NCBI RefSeq assembly: GCF_033304615.1
Contig: NZ_CP129118.1
Span: 2,476,001 to 2,540,000 of the forward strand
Source of the DNA: Sporosarcina oncorhynchi
Lineage (GTDB): Bacteria; Bacillota; Bacilli; Bacillales_A; Planococcaceae
Reading direction: 5' to 3'
DNA length: 64,000 nucleotides
The translations under genes were made by a program, and so were the position numbers. The notes under the pieces are model-generated. The model was not told the DNA's origin, did not search any database, and saw only the letters and a program-made list of their open reading frames with translations. Shown piece by piece: positions 29,402 through 38,721 of the stretch. Position 1 is the first letter of the stretch; each line of letters begins with the position of its first letter.

Positions 29402-29983
29402 TTAGCGACCTCCATGTGACGGGCTATTGATACTCATTGATACAGTCATCACTAGATGCTTATGGTTGTCTGACCTGGCGTTCGAAAACGCTTTCTCGTA
29501 GAATGCAAAGACGTCATGGATATCGCCATGGATGCCACTTGCATATTGCATGGTATCATTGAAGACACCCTCTTCTTTCGCTCTGTTCACTTCTCGGTAA
29601 ATGATATCCATATACGATGGATTGTTCATCGGATAAAGCGCAAATTGTGATGACACATATTGTTTCGTGCCATCTATATTCGCAACTTCATCGCTTTTAT
29701 CCAAATAGGCATCACCTGCTGTATCACCGGGGCAACCTGCTGAAAACGTTCCGGATAATGCAATATGCTTTCCTGTTTTAGCCGCACTTAACGCAATCGC
29801 TTTCGCCACGTTAAAAACATGGATTTGTTTTCCACGGATCACAGTCGATACATCGTCGGTATGCATCCACACATTCGATGTATCCGTTTCTCCTAGTGCT
29901 GTCTTAATCACTTTCACAAAATCATCTGCCATCGGATATAACGAAAAACGAAATCCGATGATCGGGCTTACTCCACATTCCAT
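29402..29983 (-). CDS. ykoF: Thiamine/HMP-binding protein YkoF
   Basis: YkoF is a soluble protein with two ferredoxin-like repeats that bind thiamine or hydroxymethylpyrimidine; it accompanies the YkoEDC importer. The 193-residue protein starts MECGVSPIIGFRFSLYPM, and the second repeat has QFALYPM. ATG follows AGGAGG. It is the first gene of the operon and lies directly behind a TPP riboswitch, which fixes the pathway. Confidence 0.94.
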   Translation of the reverse strand: MECGVSPIIGFRFSLYPMADDFVKVIKTALGETDTSNVWMHTDDVSTVIRGKQIHVFNVAKAIALSAAKTGKHIALSGTFSAGCPGDTAGDAYLDKSDEVANIDGTKQYVSSQFALYPMNNPSYMDIIYREVNRAKEEGVFNDTMQYASGIHGDIHDVFAFYEKAFSNARSDNHKHLVMTVSMSINSPSHGGR

Positions 29984-30010
29984 CTGTCAAACCTCCTGAG
30001 ATTTTTTCCA

Positions 30011-30042
30011 TAAAAAAACTACATCCCGGAAGATGTAGTGAC
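30011..30042 (-). terminator. Expression-platform terminator of the ykoF riboswitch
   Basis: On the minus strand a stem with arms cactacatctt-ccgggatgtag is followed by seven T. It lies between the TPP aptamer and ykoF. Confidence 0.85.
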
Positions 30043-30078
30043 TTTTCCAATATGAAAACACTCGGAAAGTGACTACAC

Positions 30079-30163
30079 TTCCCCACGCAAGCATTATCTT
30101 GATCGGGTTATAAGGGATCGGAGCAATTGCTCTCATCTCAGCCAGTATAGGCACCCCCAGTGT
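30079..30163 (-). promoter_or_regulatory. TPP riboswitch controlling ykoFEDC
   Basis: The minus strand shows GGGGGTGCC, GGCTGAGATGAG, CCCTTATAACCCGATC, GATAATGC and GCGTGGGG in the THI-box order. The variant ACCCGATC replaces the usual GAACCTGATC. A terminator follows. It should repress ykoFEDC when TPP is plentiful. Confidence 0.95.
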
Positions 30164-30450
30164 AGAAAACGGTATGCAGTTAGATTGAGCGGTCACCCAC
30201 TCAATCGTCATTTCTTATGTTGAGCTCAGTATAGCCGATGATTTTTTCTTTGTAAATGAATTCTTACAAACTCATACTTTTGATATAGATTCCTTCACGG
30301 ATAAGTTAATCCGTTCAATACACTCGTTACCGCAACTTTTCCCACCCAAATATGTGAATACTTCGAAATAAGAAAGGTAGTTTGTGCTATTATAAAATAT
30401 AAGTAAATGGTGTATTCAATAAACGGGCCAAATAAAAGAGGAGGGTTTAC

Positions 30451-30654
30451 TTGGAGGAAATGCTGGAGAGCGTTTACCAGTTCTCAGGTGCAGTCTTAAT
30501 CTTATGTGCACTTTATTACTATTTTCATTTCAAAAAAATCAAGAAGAAAAGGAAGCTGACTAAAGTCGAACTCTTCTTCTATGTCATAACTCAAATGGCA
30601 TTTATCGTGTTCGCTGTTAGTTCGTTAATAAAAATTTTAAATAATAGTTATTAG
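30451..30654 (+). CDS. Small two-pass membrane protein, 67 residues
   Basis: The protein has hydrophobic segments at about 10-25 and 43-60, separated by a very basic loop (FKKIKKKRKLTK). The start is TTG with GAGGAGGG five bases upstream; an ATG three codons later is possible but its spacing is poor. A TATAAA-like box lies about 60 bases upstream. I do not recognise the family. It stands alone next to the repeat region. Confidence 0.68.
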   Translation: MEEMLESVYQFSGAVLILCALYYYFHFKKIKKKRKLTKVELFFYVITQMAFIVFAVSSLIKILNNSY

Positions 30655-30724
30655 ATAAATGAGTAGATTTGCCGTAGAGGTGTTGTACTTCAAACGGGTG
30701 CGATTGTTTAGTACTACACTTTTA

Positions 30725-30854
30725 GTTGATTGGAGTGCAAGCCTTCGACTCCGGGAGGATTAGCGTGTGCCTTGAGACCCTGGACGTAGCGAAGCGAAGG
30801 AAGCGGCTCAAGCCACGCCCTCCGGAAAGCGTAAGGCTGGAACAGAAATCAACG
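30725..30854. repeat. Dispersed palindromic repeat, copy A
   Basis: About 130 bases open with gttgattggagtgcaagcc and close with ggctggaacagaaatcaacg, so the ends are inverted copies of each other. Inner parts (ctccgggagga / gccctccgga) also pair. The pattern resembles a long repeat I know from many Bacillaceae and Planococcaceae intergenic regions (gattggag...aatcaac ends). No open frame was seen. Function is unknown. Confidence 0.7.
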
Positions 30855-30944
30855 TTTGCAAGACTATACTATGTCTTGTAATTCTACAGGCTTTGTACAA
30901 CATAAGGGCGCGATTCTTGGTCAATATTAATAGTAGGATACTTA

Positions 30945-31183
30945 GTTTATTTGAGTGGATGCCGGCGACTCTGGGAGGATCAGCGAGAGACGTTACGAAG
31001 AACGGCTTTTGCGAGTGAAGCGTAGCGAGAAGGAGCACATCTTTGCTTTTGACAGGTGAAACACCCGTCGAATCGAAGCGAAGGGGTGTGGTTACACCGC
31101 CCGCCCTCCAGAACGCGTCCGGCTGCAGCGCAGATCAACGGGAACTAGCCACTATTCCATATAAGGTGGTATTTGCAGAACAA
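30945..31183. repeat. Dispersed palindromic repeat, copy B
   Basis: A larger, diverged relative of copy A: gagtggatgccggcgactc at the left, gcgtccggctgcagcgcag at the right, with an internal extension around 31025-31095 not found in copy A. Its right 65 bases recur at the left edge of the window (1-66). The region 30655-31215 has no gene that I can support. Confidence 0.68.
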
Positions 31184-31215
31184 GCAATCTGAATTCACAT
31201 CAAGAAATTAGGTAT

Positions 31216-31254
31216 GAAAAAAGACGCACAGGCTGAATGAGCTGTGCGTCTTTA
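31216..31254. terminator. Terminator-like hairpin
   Basis: The stem aagacgcacag/ctgtgcgtctt is A-flanked on the left and T-flanked on the right, so it could act in either direction. It may end the leftward Nudix transcript. Confidence 0.65.
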
Positions 31255-31337
31255 CTTGCTTTTCTAAAATCAATTATGTTTAAGACATTCGCAAAAATGG
31301 TTTTTAATCAGCGTGACTTTAACACTTTAAAACACAC

Positions 31338-31820
31338 TTACACTTTCCTACTGTGCTTCACTTCGAATTCTGGATGCGTGACATATTCCATGTACTCCAC
31401 TTTCCCATCGAACTCCAAATACTTGTTAAACCTCTCTCGAATAGGAGGGGATGTGATGTAATCGAGCGCTTCTCCTTCTGGCACCCATCGACAGTCAGAT
31501 GTTTCTTCGGATGTACATAACTCTCCACCTACCGGCTTGCACATGAAGTCAAACATGACCTTCGTCGGGACATCCGTCACGCCGTCATACCATTTATATA
31601 TTCCGGTATTCGAATATACACCGATCATTTGAATGACCTCTATATCGATTCCACTTTCCTCTTTTACCTCTCGAACAACCCTGTCGATCAAGTTCTCTCC
31701 GACTTCCACTTGTCCACCTGGAAACACCCACCCCTGATGCTCCGTCTTAACTAACAGGATATTCCCGTTTTGATCTTTTACAAGTCCCCCACATGCCACG
31801 ATATGCGTCGGCATTGCCAT
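31338..31820 (-). CDS. Nudix hydrolase
   Basis: The enzyme hydrolyses a nucleoside diphosphate linked to another group; the substrate is unknown. The 160-residue protein carries the complete Nudix box: GGQVEVGE, then REVKEESG. I chose the ATG behind AAAGGGG; a GTG eight codons upstream is an alternative. The SEC-C gene ends 34 bases upstream on the same strand, so the two may form a unit. Confidence 0.88.
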   Translation of the reverse strand: MAMPTHIVACGGLVKDQNGNILLVKTEHQGWVFPGGQVEVGENLIDRVVREVKEESGIDIEVIQMIGVYSNTGIYKWYDGVTDVPTKVMFDFMCKPVGGELCTSEETSDCRWVPEGEALDYITSPPIRERFNKYLEFDGKVEYMEYVTHPEFEVKHSRKV

Positions 31821-31854
31821 ATCCCCATCCCCTTTGCTAATCACAATTTACTTT

Positions 31855-32859
31855 TCACTGAGTTGTTAACTCACTTTTTTGCTCATCATACTCCAGTAAT
31901 TCTTTATAATACTTATTCATAGAAGAAGGCGATACTTCAAACCATTCTGCGATATCTTTCAACGTCATGTCAAGCGGTTCGTAAAATCCTTTCTCTTGCC
32001 CGAAACGGATTGCGCCAGCTGCAATGGCAACTTCTTTACGAGCGTTCGGTTGTTGCTCGACTAGAAAGTCTTCGACAAACTCTACTAATTCTTCGGATTG
32101 GATGTTCTGCCTCTCTAGAAACTCTAGGATAGACAATAATACACCGGCCTCGAAATTCGTGAATTCACCGCCTTCATAGTGATCTTCACCAAGCATCTTC
32201 CAGAACGTCAATGCCTGGTCTTTCATGAAGAGTTGAACAGCTTGTCCTTTATGCTCTTTAAACAAGTTTACAAAATCTGCAAACACTTGTTTATGGTCTG
32301 TCGGGAAGAAAATCAGACTTGAGACAGCTAAATATTGCTCTTCATTACGAGTGCCATCCGGTAGGATGAAGCAGTACACATGTACACCGACCGGCACAGG
32401 TTTTTCACTCTCACGGCGGAGCTTAATTACTTCATCTGTCAAAATCATACGGACCGTCATTGACGCATCATCTACATCTATCACTTCCCCGATAAAGGCA
32501 CGGGGTTCTTGCCAATCATCTAGTACACGTAAAACAGAAGGCCGCAGAATTTTTTTCTTTTGCTTTTCCAAATAACCTTGCCAAATATCCGGGCGATGAT
32601 TGAAGAAGAATTCATCCATGACGATTGCTTCAATCATTTCCTCCATGTAATACGTTTTCAGCTCTCGTTTCCAGCCATTTGCAATATCCAAGTATTCCTG
32701 AAGATCTTTGCGTTCCGGATATTCCTCGTAAAACGTTTGAAGAACCCTTTCAAGTTCTTCTGTTGTCACTTCTTCTATCGTGATCGTCTGTTTCGACTCA
32801 CAACATTTCTTATATTTCTTGCCACTGCCACACGGGCATTTATCATTTCGTCCGACCAT
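31855..32859 (-). CDS. SEC-C metal-binding motif protein
   Basis: The 334-residue protein starts MVGRNDKCPCGSGKKYKKCC, a SEC-C zinc motif like the SecA tail. The rest is a long helical region rich in Glu and Phe with a helix-turn-helix-like end (DIAEWFEVSPSSMNKYYKEL). Its exact function is not known to me. ATG follows AAGGAAG; a GTG three codons earlier was not chosen. Confidence 0.82.
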   Translation of the reverse strand: MVGRNDKCPCGSGKKYKKCCESKQTITIEEVTTEELERVLQTFYEEYPERKDLQEYLDIANGWKRELKTYYMEEMIEAIVMDEFFFNHRPDIWQGYLEKQKKKILRPSVLRVLDDWQEPRAFIGEVIDVDDASMTVRMILTDEVIKLRRESEKPVPVGVHVYCFILPDGTRNEEQYLAVSSLIFFPTDHKQVFADFVNLFKEHKGQAVQLFMKDQALTFWKMLGEDHYEGGEFTNFEAGVLLSILEFLERQNIQSEELVEFVEDFLVEQQPNARKEVAIAAGAIRFGQEKGFYEPLDMTLKDIAEWFEVSPSSMNKYYKELLEYDEQKSELTTQ

Positions 32860-32952
32860 TACAAACACTTCCTTGCCTAATAGATTTCCTCTTTTAGTTT
32901 ATCACTAGTTGCCCAAACGTTAAACTGTCGCTATTTTCTTACGACCTTGCAT

Positions 32953-32997
32953 GCAAAAAGCCTATCAATCAAAGACTTTGATTGGATAGGCTCTTTA
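32953..32997 (-). terminator. Rho-independent terminator
   Basis: The stem agcctatcaatcaaag/ctttgattggatagg is followed on the minus strand by a short T run. It lies after the stop of the gene at 33009. Confidence 0.8.
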
Positions 32998-33008
32998 CCA
33001 TGACTAGA

Positions 33009-33497
33009 CTAGCACATGACAACAATTTGTTTAGGCGTTGTCTGTGCAGGTATACTCCTTGTCGTCGTACTATAAACGACGATCAAATTGCGGTTGACGG
33101 GACTACCTGAAAAAGTTTGCCCATTTTCAAGTAAGATGGGTGTTCTGCTATTAATATTCAACTGCAAACTACCATCACTGCTTATGAGTTGCCGATTAAA
33201 GAAGCTGACGGCTACAAATTCATCCTTATGTTCTTTCGCCATGACTGCTGCACGATATTGAGGTGGATAGATCATCGGTACCGGCACATTAATATCATAA
33301 AAACCGGTAACACGATCCCCTACTTTCACATTCACATGGTTCACGAAGTACGTCGTCGGTTCAACGACGAAATTCACGACTGAACCATTTCCATTATCGA
33401 TCGTGAATAATTTAAAGCAACCTACATCAGGATCGTTTTGCATTACAAAAAAATCATTAATCATAATTACTTTACCACTAAAAGAACGAAAATCCAT
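33009..33497 (-). CDS. Hypothetical protein, 162 residues
   Basis: No signal peptide or membrane segment is seen. The protein is beta-rich, with YFVNHVNVKVGD, IYPPQYRAAVMA and an ending in SIPAQTTPKQIVVMC. The YPPQY-VMA pattern recalls a conserved Bacillales protein of unknown function. ATG is preceded by a weak purine stretch (GGAGGTTTTGACTG). It stands alone between terminators. Confidence 0.75.
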   Translation of the reverse strand: MDFRSFSGKVIMINDFFVMQNDPDVGCFKLFTIDNGNGSVVNFVVEPTTYFVNHVNVKVGDRVTGFYDINVPVPMIYPPQYRAAVMAKEHKDEFVAVSFFNRQLISSDGSLQLNINSRTPILLENGQTFSGSPVNRNLIVVYSTTTRSIPAQTTPKQIVVMC

Positions 33498-33652
33498 CAG
33501 TCAAAACCTCCATTAGTTAAGCCCATGCCTAGTTATAGTATGCATATTTCCAATAGGATGTTCACAATCGCCATGGTACTTAAAAAGAAAACTGCAACTA
33601 TTCATGGTAAGCTGGAATTAGCTACACTATATACTTTTGAAAGGAGAATTCC

Positions 33653-33952
33653 ATGAATCTATTTGAAACAGAGTACACGCTGAATGATAATTCAAAACAC
33701 GTAGGGAAAGTAGCTTCTGTAGAAAATGCGTCACTAACGAATATCCAGTTGCGCGCAGGGGAAGAAATCAAAGAACATGATTCTAAAAACGAGGCATTCA
33801 TCATCGTACGCAGAGGCAAAGTCCGATTTACAATCGAAGGCGAAGAAGTCTTCGTCACTCCCGAAAATCTCTTGCAGATGGCTCCTCTTGAAAAACATTC
33901 TTTACATGCATTGGAAGATACCGATTTATTGCTTATTCAAGTGAAGCCATAA
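33653..33952 (+). CDS. Small single-domain cupin protein
   Basis: The 99-residue protein is one cupin barrel. The first motif is poorly conserved (EEIKEHDSKNEAFIIV), with one His and one Glu in metal-ligand positions, and the second is LEKHSLHALED. ATG follows GAAAGGAG. Single cupins of this size bind small ligands or act as isomerases; no substrate can be named. It diverges from the 162-residue gene. Confidence 0.8.
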   Translation: MNLFETEYTLNDNSKHVGKVASVENASLTNIQLRAGEEIKEHDSKNEAFIIVRRGKVRFTIEGEEVFVTPENLLQMAPLEKHSLHALEDTDLLLIQVKP

Positions 33953-34026
33953 CGTTTTAGTCCTAATTACTGGCTACATTTCTACAGCAAATTCAGTGTT
34001 TTTTTTCATTTTTAAAAATATAACTC

Positions 34027-34055
34027 TTGCAATATTAATCGATAGCAGGTAAAGT
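34027..34055 (+). promoter_or_regulatory. Candidate SigA promoter of the lysine riboswitch-dapA unit
   Basis: TTGCAA, 17 bases and TAAAGT lie about 40 bases upstream of the lysine aptamer. The match to consensus is moderate. Confidence 0.42.
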
Positions 34056-34095
34056 GTGAGTAATTAAACATTCACTTATTTCGCAAGTTTTGAAG

Positions 34096-34270
34096 TAAGG
34101 ATAGAGGCGCAAAGACCATCAGTAGACAATCAGAGGATGATGAGATCCGATGAAGATTGTGGAAAGGGGAATTTGCCGAAGTGGAGAGACGCTCATTTGT
34201 CTTGAAGCTGGTTCTGGGTTGAACAAATTCAGGATTGTCATATAGGAAACTATATGGAGGGCTATCTTAT
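34096..34270 (+). ncRNA. Lysine riboswitch (L box) upstream of dapA
   Basis: The aptamer is recognisable by its closing P1 stem (taaggatag / ctatctta) and the core blocks GATAGAGGCGCAAAGACCAT, AGTAGA, GGAAAGGGG, TTGCCGAAG and the end GGAGGGCTATC. A terminator follows 30 bases later. Lysine binding should end transcription before dapA, the first committed step of lysine synthesis. Confidence 0.94.
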
Positions 34271-34298
34271 GCAAAAGAAATAATTTATTATTTCAACT

Positions 34299-34328
34299 GC
34301 TACAACGAGCCCTCGTTGTAGCTTTTTG
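34299..34328 (+). terminator. Lysine riboswitch terminator
   Basis: The perfect stem gctacaacgag/ctcgttgtagc with a two-base loop is followed by TTTTT. It lies between the aptamer and dapA. Confidence 0.9.
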
Positions 34329-34392
34329 CGTTCAATTATCACTCGCCCTCCACCCTCTTGTTTTTTAATAAAATGATAGGATGTGGAGAATT

Positions 34393-35277
34393 ATGAATTT
34401 CGGACAAATTGTAACAGCTATGGTAACTCCTTTTAACAGACAAGGTGAAATTGACTACCCTGCGACAAAGAACTTGATCAATCATTTAATCACCAATGGA
34501 ACAGATGGGCTCGTCATTTCTGGCACGACAGGAGAATCTCCTACTTTGACGAACAAAGAGAAAATAGAATTGTTCAAGTTTACAGTATCTATCGTAGATG
34601 GAAGAATCCCCGTGATTGCAGGAACAGGCTCTAATAACACTAGGGAATCGATCGAACTGACATTGGCTGCAGAAGATGCAGGAGTAAATGCGATTATGCT
34701 TGTGACACCTTATTATAATAACCCTTGCCAGGAAGGGATGTATCAGCATTTTAAAACAATTGCCGATACTACTTCATTGCCGATTATGCTATATAACATT
34801 CCCGGAAGAAGTGTCGTCAATATGGAAGTGGATACAATTGTCCGACTATCCCAGCTTCCAAATATCGTCGCAATTAAAGAAGCGAGCGGCAAACTGGATA
34901 CAATGGCTGAAATCATTGACCGGACACCGGAAAATTTTTCGTTATACAGCGGAGATGATGCGCTAACGCTTCCAGTGTTGGCAATCGGCGGTGCCGGCGT
35001 CGTTTCGGTCGCAGCTCATATTATCGGAAACGAGATGCAGACGATGATCGGAAACTTCAAAAGAGGCAACACCCGTGGCGCGTCCAAAGAGCACCGGAGA
35101 CTATTGCCAATCATGAAAGCACTTTTCGCAGCCCCGAACCCTTCACCGACGAAGGCAGCATTGAAGCTAAAAGGGATCCCAGTCGGCGGCGTACGCCTAC
35201 CAATGATTCCACTCGATCAAGAGCAATTGCATTCTCTGCAGCAAGCACTGCCAATCTATGACGAGATGGCCATTTAA
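34393..35277 (+). CDS. dapA: 4-Hydroxy-tetrahydrodipicolinate synthase
   Basis: DapA condenses pyruvate with aspartate semialdehyde at the start of the diaminopimelate/lysine branch. The 294-residue protein has the GTTGESPTL pyruvate-binding loop, the YNIPGR motif with the catalytic Tyr, and the Schiff-base Lys in VAIKEASG. The second ATG (MNFGQIVTAM) matches family N-termini and has GGAG upstream; the ORF opens four codons earlier. It is controlled by the lysine riboswitch and stands alone, not next to other dap genes. Confidence 0.95.
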   Translation: MNFGQIVTAMVTPFNRQGEIDYPATKNLINHLITNGTDGLVISGTTGESPTLTNKEKIELFKFTVSIVDGRIPVIAGTGSNNTRESIELTLAAEDAGVNAIMLVTPYYNNPCQEGMYQHFKTIADTTSLPIMLYNIPGRSVVNMEVDTIVRLSQLPNIVAIKEASGKLDTMAEIIDRTPENFSLYSGDDALTLPVLAIGGAGVVSVAAHIIGNEMQTMIGNFKRGNTRGASKEHRRLLPIMKALFAAPNPSPTKAALKLKGIPVGGVRLPMIPLDQEQLHSLQQALPIYDEMAI

Positions 35278-35299
35278 AATAATTTGAACAAACATATGA

Positions 35300-35332
35300 T
35301 AGGAACCCGTCAATACAAGACGGGTTCTTTGA
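35300..35332 (+). terminator. Terminator of dapA
   Basis: The stem gaacccgtc/gacgggttc with a seven-base loop is followed by TTTG. Confidence 0.75.
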
Positions 35333-35394
35333 CGTTTTACATAAGTCTCCACTTGAGAACTACTGAAAAGAATTCTGTATGCACAGCTAGCCTC

Positions 35395-35814
35395 TTATTC
35401 ACCCGTTTTAGCAAACTTTTCAATTCTAGCACCAATTTCATCCCGTACACGTTCAAAAACTGCCCACTTCTCATCCTCTGTTCCTTCTGCCTTCGCAGGA
35501 TCATCAAAACCCCAATGAGCTCGTTTAGTAGTGGTTGGCATCGTCGGACACTTATCAGCGGCATCTCCACAAAGCGTGACGATAAAATCTGCATCATTCA
35601 AAATTTCCAAATCAATAATGTCGGATGTTTGAGTCGAAATATCAACATCCGCTTCATGCATCGCTTTAACAGCACTTGGATTGACACCATGCGCTTCAAT
35701 TCCAGCACTTAGCACAGTCCACTCTTCACTAAGATACTTTTTACCCCATCCTTCAGCCATTTGGCTGCGACATGAGTTTCCCGTACATAAGAAATAAAGT
35801 GTCTTTTTAGACAT
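35395..35814 (-). CDS. arsC: Thioredoxin-coupled arsenate reductase
   Basis: ArsC reduces arsenate to arsenite for export. The 139-residue protein has the low-molecular-weight phosphatase P-loop CTGNSCR (Cys10 to Arg16) and the shuttle cysteines Cys82 and Cys89 in [10 protein letters not shown]. This is the thioredoxin-dependent type of B. subtilis. ATG follows AAAGGGGATATGCATC. It is the last gene of arsR-arsB-arsC. Confidence 0.96.
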   Translation of the reverse strand: MSKKTLYFLCTGNSCRSQMAEGWGKKYLSEEWTVLSAGIEAHGVNPSAVKAMHEADVDISTQTSDIIDLEILNDADFIVTLCGDAADKCPTMPTTTKRAHWGFDDPAKAEGTEDEKWAVFERVRDEIGARIEKFAKTGE

Positions 35815-35835
35815 GATGCATATCCCCTTTGTTGT

Positions 35836-37134
35836 TTATTGAATAAATGACAGCCATACATACAGTCCGATTAGAGTGATCAAAAGCGTAGGAACGGTTA
35901 ACAAAATCCCGATTTTAAAATAGCGTCCCCAGGATATCTTTATCCCTTTTTGAGATAAAACATGTAGCCAAAGTAACGTAGCCAAAGAACCGATTGGTGT
36001 AATTTTCGGACCTAAATCAGACCCGATGATATTTGCATAAATTAAGGCCTCACGAATGGGCTCGGTTGTATTCGTTTCTGAAATCGCTAACGCATTTATC
36101 ATGACTGTCGGCATATTATTCATAATTGACGACAGAATTGCTGCAATAAAGCCCATCGAAATCGTTCCAACAAAGAGCCCCTGATTGGCCGCCAGTTGAA
36201 TGACATCGCCTAAGACACTCGTTAAGCCCACATTACGCAATCCGTAGACGACAACATACATGCCAATAGAGAAGAAAACGATAGCCCAAGGTGCATCTTT
36301 TAACACTTGTTTCGTTTCAACAGCAGGACTTCTTTGCGCCATAATTATGAAGAATATAGCCGTAATTCCAGCAATAACCGAAACAGGAAGTCCTGTAAAA
36401 CCACTAGAGAAATACCCGATAAGTAATACGCTTAATATGACCCACGCAAATCGGAACATTTTTTTATCTTTGATCGCATCCTTTGGTTGTTTCAAATCGG
36501 ATACTTCATAGTTTTTAGGAATGCTTTTGCGAAAGAATAGCAAAAGCACTAAAACACTCGCCACCAATGCAAATAAATTCGGGACAATCATTCGAGATGC
36601 ATATTCGACAAAGCCAATCCCGAAAAAGTCTGCCGAAACAATGTTAACTAAGTTACTTACGACTAATGGCAACGAGGTTGTATCTGCAATAAACCCACTG
36701 GCCATGATGAAAGGGAAAATCATTTTTTCACTAAAATTCAAATTTCGTACCATTGCAAGCACAATTGGCGTTAAGATCAGCGCAGCTCCGTCATTTGCGA
36801 ATAATGCTGCAACGATCGCTCCTAAAATACTGACGTAAATAAACATACGAAGTCCGCTACCTTTGGCTAATCTCGCCATATGTAGGGCAGACCACTCGAA
36901 GAAACCGATTTCGTCTAAGATTAAAGAAATAATAATGATAGCGATAAACGCAAGTGTTGCATTCCAGACAATGCCTGTTACGTCAATGACGTCCTGGAAA
37001 TTTACAACTCCTACTACCAATGCAATGAGGGCACCAATACATGCAGACCAACCAATCGAGAGATTTTTAGGCTGCCATATAACAAAAAGAAGTGTAATGA
37101 TAAAAATTAATGATGCTGTTATAGCTGAAACCAA
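35836..37134 (-). CDS. arsB: Arsenite efflux permease
   Basis: ArsB is a membrane pump for arsenite, 432 residues with about twelve hydrophobic segments. Family motifs include [13 protein letters not shown] near residue 115 and [15 protein letters not shown] in the C-terminal half, followed by [19 protein letters not shown]. The start is TTG behind GAGGGGAAAG. The 21-base gap to arsC and 15-base gap to arsR support one operon. Confidence 0.95.
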   Translation of the reverse strand: MVSAITASLIFIITLLFVIWQPKNLSIGWSACIGALIALVVGVVNFQDVIDVTGIVWNATLAFIAIIIISLILDEIGFFEWSALHMARLAKGSGLRMFIYVSILGAIVAALFANDGAALILTPIVLAMVRNLNFSEKMIFPFIMASGFIADTTSLPLVVSNLVNIVSADFFGIGFVEYASRMIVPNLFALVASVLVLLLFFRKSIPKNYEVSDLKQPKDAIKDKKMFRFAWVILSVLLIGYFSSGFTGLPVSVIAGITAIFFIIMAQRSPAVETKQVLKDAPWAIVFFSIGMYVVVYGLRNVGLTSVLGDVIQLAANQGLFVGTISMGFIAAILSSIMNNMPTVMINALAISETNTTEPIREALIYANIIGSDLGPKITPIGSLATLLWLHVLSQKGIKISWGRYFKIGILLTVPTLLITLIGLYVWLSFIQ

Positions 37135-37149
37135 TGGACTTTCCCCTCT

Positions 37150-37497
37150 CTATTCACAACAAACTCGAAGTCCTTGTGTTTTTAAATCAGTGATTGACTC
37201 ACTCTGGTCTGGAAGATGTTCCAGAATGCTTTTAACAAATGGATAATCCTCATGACTTTCATTGATCGAGAAGAAAATCCATTGTCCTCTACGTTCTTCT
37301 TGAACTAACTTACTATCCCTAAGTTTACGCAAATGCTGGCTAATGGCCGGTTGGCTCATTTTAAAGATCTCCACAAATTCACACACACAACATTCGTGTG
37401 ATTGGAGCAACTTCATCATCGTCAAACGAGTTGGATCGCCGAGTAACTTTAATAATTGTGACGCCTGTTGAATATCAATCGATTCTGTCGTATTCAT
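37150..37497 (-). CDS. arsR: ArsR-type arsenic-responsive repressor
   Basis: The 115-residue winged-helix repressor releases the ars promoter on binding arsenite. The metal site ECCVCEF has Cys36, Cys37 and Cys39 in the recognition-region position of classical ArsR. The DNA-binding helix is MSQPAISQHLRKL. An extra Cys pair lies at the C-terminus (RVCCE). ATG follows GAAGGAGAG. A perfect palindrome covers its own promoter. Confidence 0.95.
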   Translation of the reverse strand: MNTTESIDIQQASQLLKLLGDPTRLTMMKLLQSHECCVCEFVEIFKMSQPAISQHLRKLRDSKLVQEERRGQWIFFSINESHEDYPFVKSILEHLPDQSESITDLKTQGLRVCCE

Positions 37498-37521
37498 TGA
37501 ATATCTCTCCTTCTTAGTAAA

Positions 37522-37550
37522 ACTATATAAGCATATGCTTATATAGTCAA
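37522..37550 (-). promoter_or_regulatory. ars promoter with overlapping ArsR operator
   Basis: On the minus strand TTGACT (37545-37550), 17 bases and TATAGT (37522-37527) form a good SigA promoter. The 26 bases 37522-37547 are a perfect palindrome centred on gcatatgc, with arms actatataa and ttatatagt. Bound ArsR would cover both promoter boxes. Confidence 0.85.
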
Positions 37551-37561
37551 GTAAGCATTAC

Positions 37562-37603
37562 AAAGAAAAAACAAAACGCTGATTCCACATGGCCAGCGCT
37601 TTG
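37562..37603 (-). terminator. Terminator downstream of the cation exchanger
   Basis: On the minus strand aaagcgctg/cagcgtttt is followed by a T-rich tract (gttttttc). It lies between the exchanger gene end and the ars promoter. Confidence 0.6.
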
Positions 37604-37767
37604 TCATTCTTCATCATTTTTCTAAATTCATCTGTTAGGTAGTTCAAATAAGGTAGATTTCTCATAACCCTTATTCACAAATCTTTTTAGTAACACATCA
37701 ATCCTTTAATACAAATGTAGTATAAAATCCCATTTTCGTATTAACTAAAAACATTCGAGTCATTTAT

Positions 37768-38721
37768 TTAATTCCGCAAAATAATATACACTAAGTAAAT
37801 AAGATAGACGACGACAAGCACTATTCCTTCTCGCTTTCCAATTTTGAATCCAGTCCTGGAAAAAACGAATAATACAACAGTTAGGACAATCATAAACACA
37901 ACATCTGTTAATACCTTATCATTTACCGCTAATGGAGAAATGACCGAGGAAGCACCAAGTACGAATAGAATATTGAAAATATTACTCCCCACTATATTCC
38001 CAAGCGCAATTTCACTTTCTTTTTTCAATGCAGCTGTAATCGATGTGACAAGTTCAGGAAGAGATGTTCCTATGGCGATAATCGTCAGTCCAACTAATGT
38101 TTCACTCATGCCAAGTGAATAGGCGATTTTCGTCCCATTCTCTACTACTAGATTCCCTCCAACTATAATTGCTGCCAACCCCAACACGGTAATTATGATA
38201 TTTTTACCCCAGTTGATATTTGCAGGGATTGGTTCGTTCGATGCCTTCTTTCGACTCTTCAAGCCAATTTCAATAACATAATACATAAATATTGACAGAA
38301 ATAATAATAGGATGATTCCATCACCACGTGTAATCATATTGCTGCTGAACCCCTGCAAGGCAAAGTCACTCATAAGAACAAGCAACGTCACACTTGCCAG
38401 TAAGGTAAATGGAATTTCTTTTCTTATTGTTTCACTTCCAACCTTCAAAGGATAGAAAATAGCAGCCATTCCAACAACGAGTGTAATGTTAAATATATTG
38501 CTGCCAACTACGTTTCCCACTGCAACATCTGCAGTTCCTTCCAGTGCTGCAATAATACTGACAGTAGCTTCTGGAGAACTAGTTCCAAAAGCCACAATTG
38601 TTAATCCGATTAATATTGGCGGAACGCGGAGCAATCTTGCAATATTGGATGATCCATCGACAAAATAATTGGCACCTTTTATTAATAATGCAAATCCGAC
38701 AAGTAATAAAATATAGATCAT
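37768..38721 (-). CDS. Calcium/sodium antiporter, CaCA family (YrbG-like)
   Basis: This membrane cation exchanger of 317 residues has ten hydrophobic segments in two inverted halves. The alpha repeats are clear: GLTIVAFGTSSPEATVS near residue 40 with GNVVGSNIFN, and GLTIIAIGTSLPELVTS near 215 with GNIVGSNIFN. The start is the ATG behind AGGGGAAAA; a GTG seven codons earlier overlaps that site. The exact ion is not predictable. Confidence 0.92.
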   Translation of the reverse strand: MIYILLLVGFALLIKGANYFVDGSSNIARLLRVPPILIGLTIVAFGTSSPEATVSIIAALEGTADVAVGNVVGSNIFNITLVVGMAAIFYPLKVGSETIRKEIPFTLLASVTLLVLMSDFALQGFSSNMITRGDGIILLLFLSIFMYYVIEIGLKSRKKASNEPIPANINWGKNIIITVLGLAAIIVGGNLVVENGTKIAYSLGMSETLVGLTIIAIGTSLPELVTSITAALKKESEIALGNIVGSNIFNILFVLGASSVISPLAVNDKVLTDVVFMIVLTVVLFVFSRTGFKIGKREGIVLVVVYLIYLVYIILRN

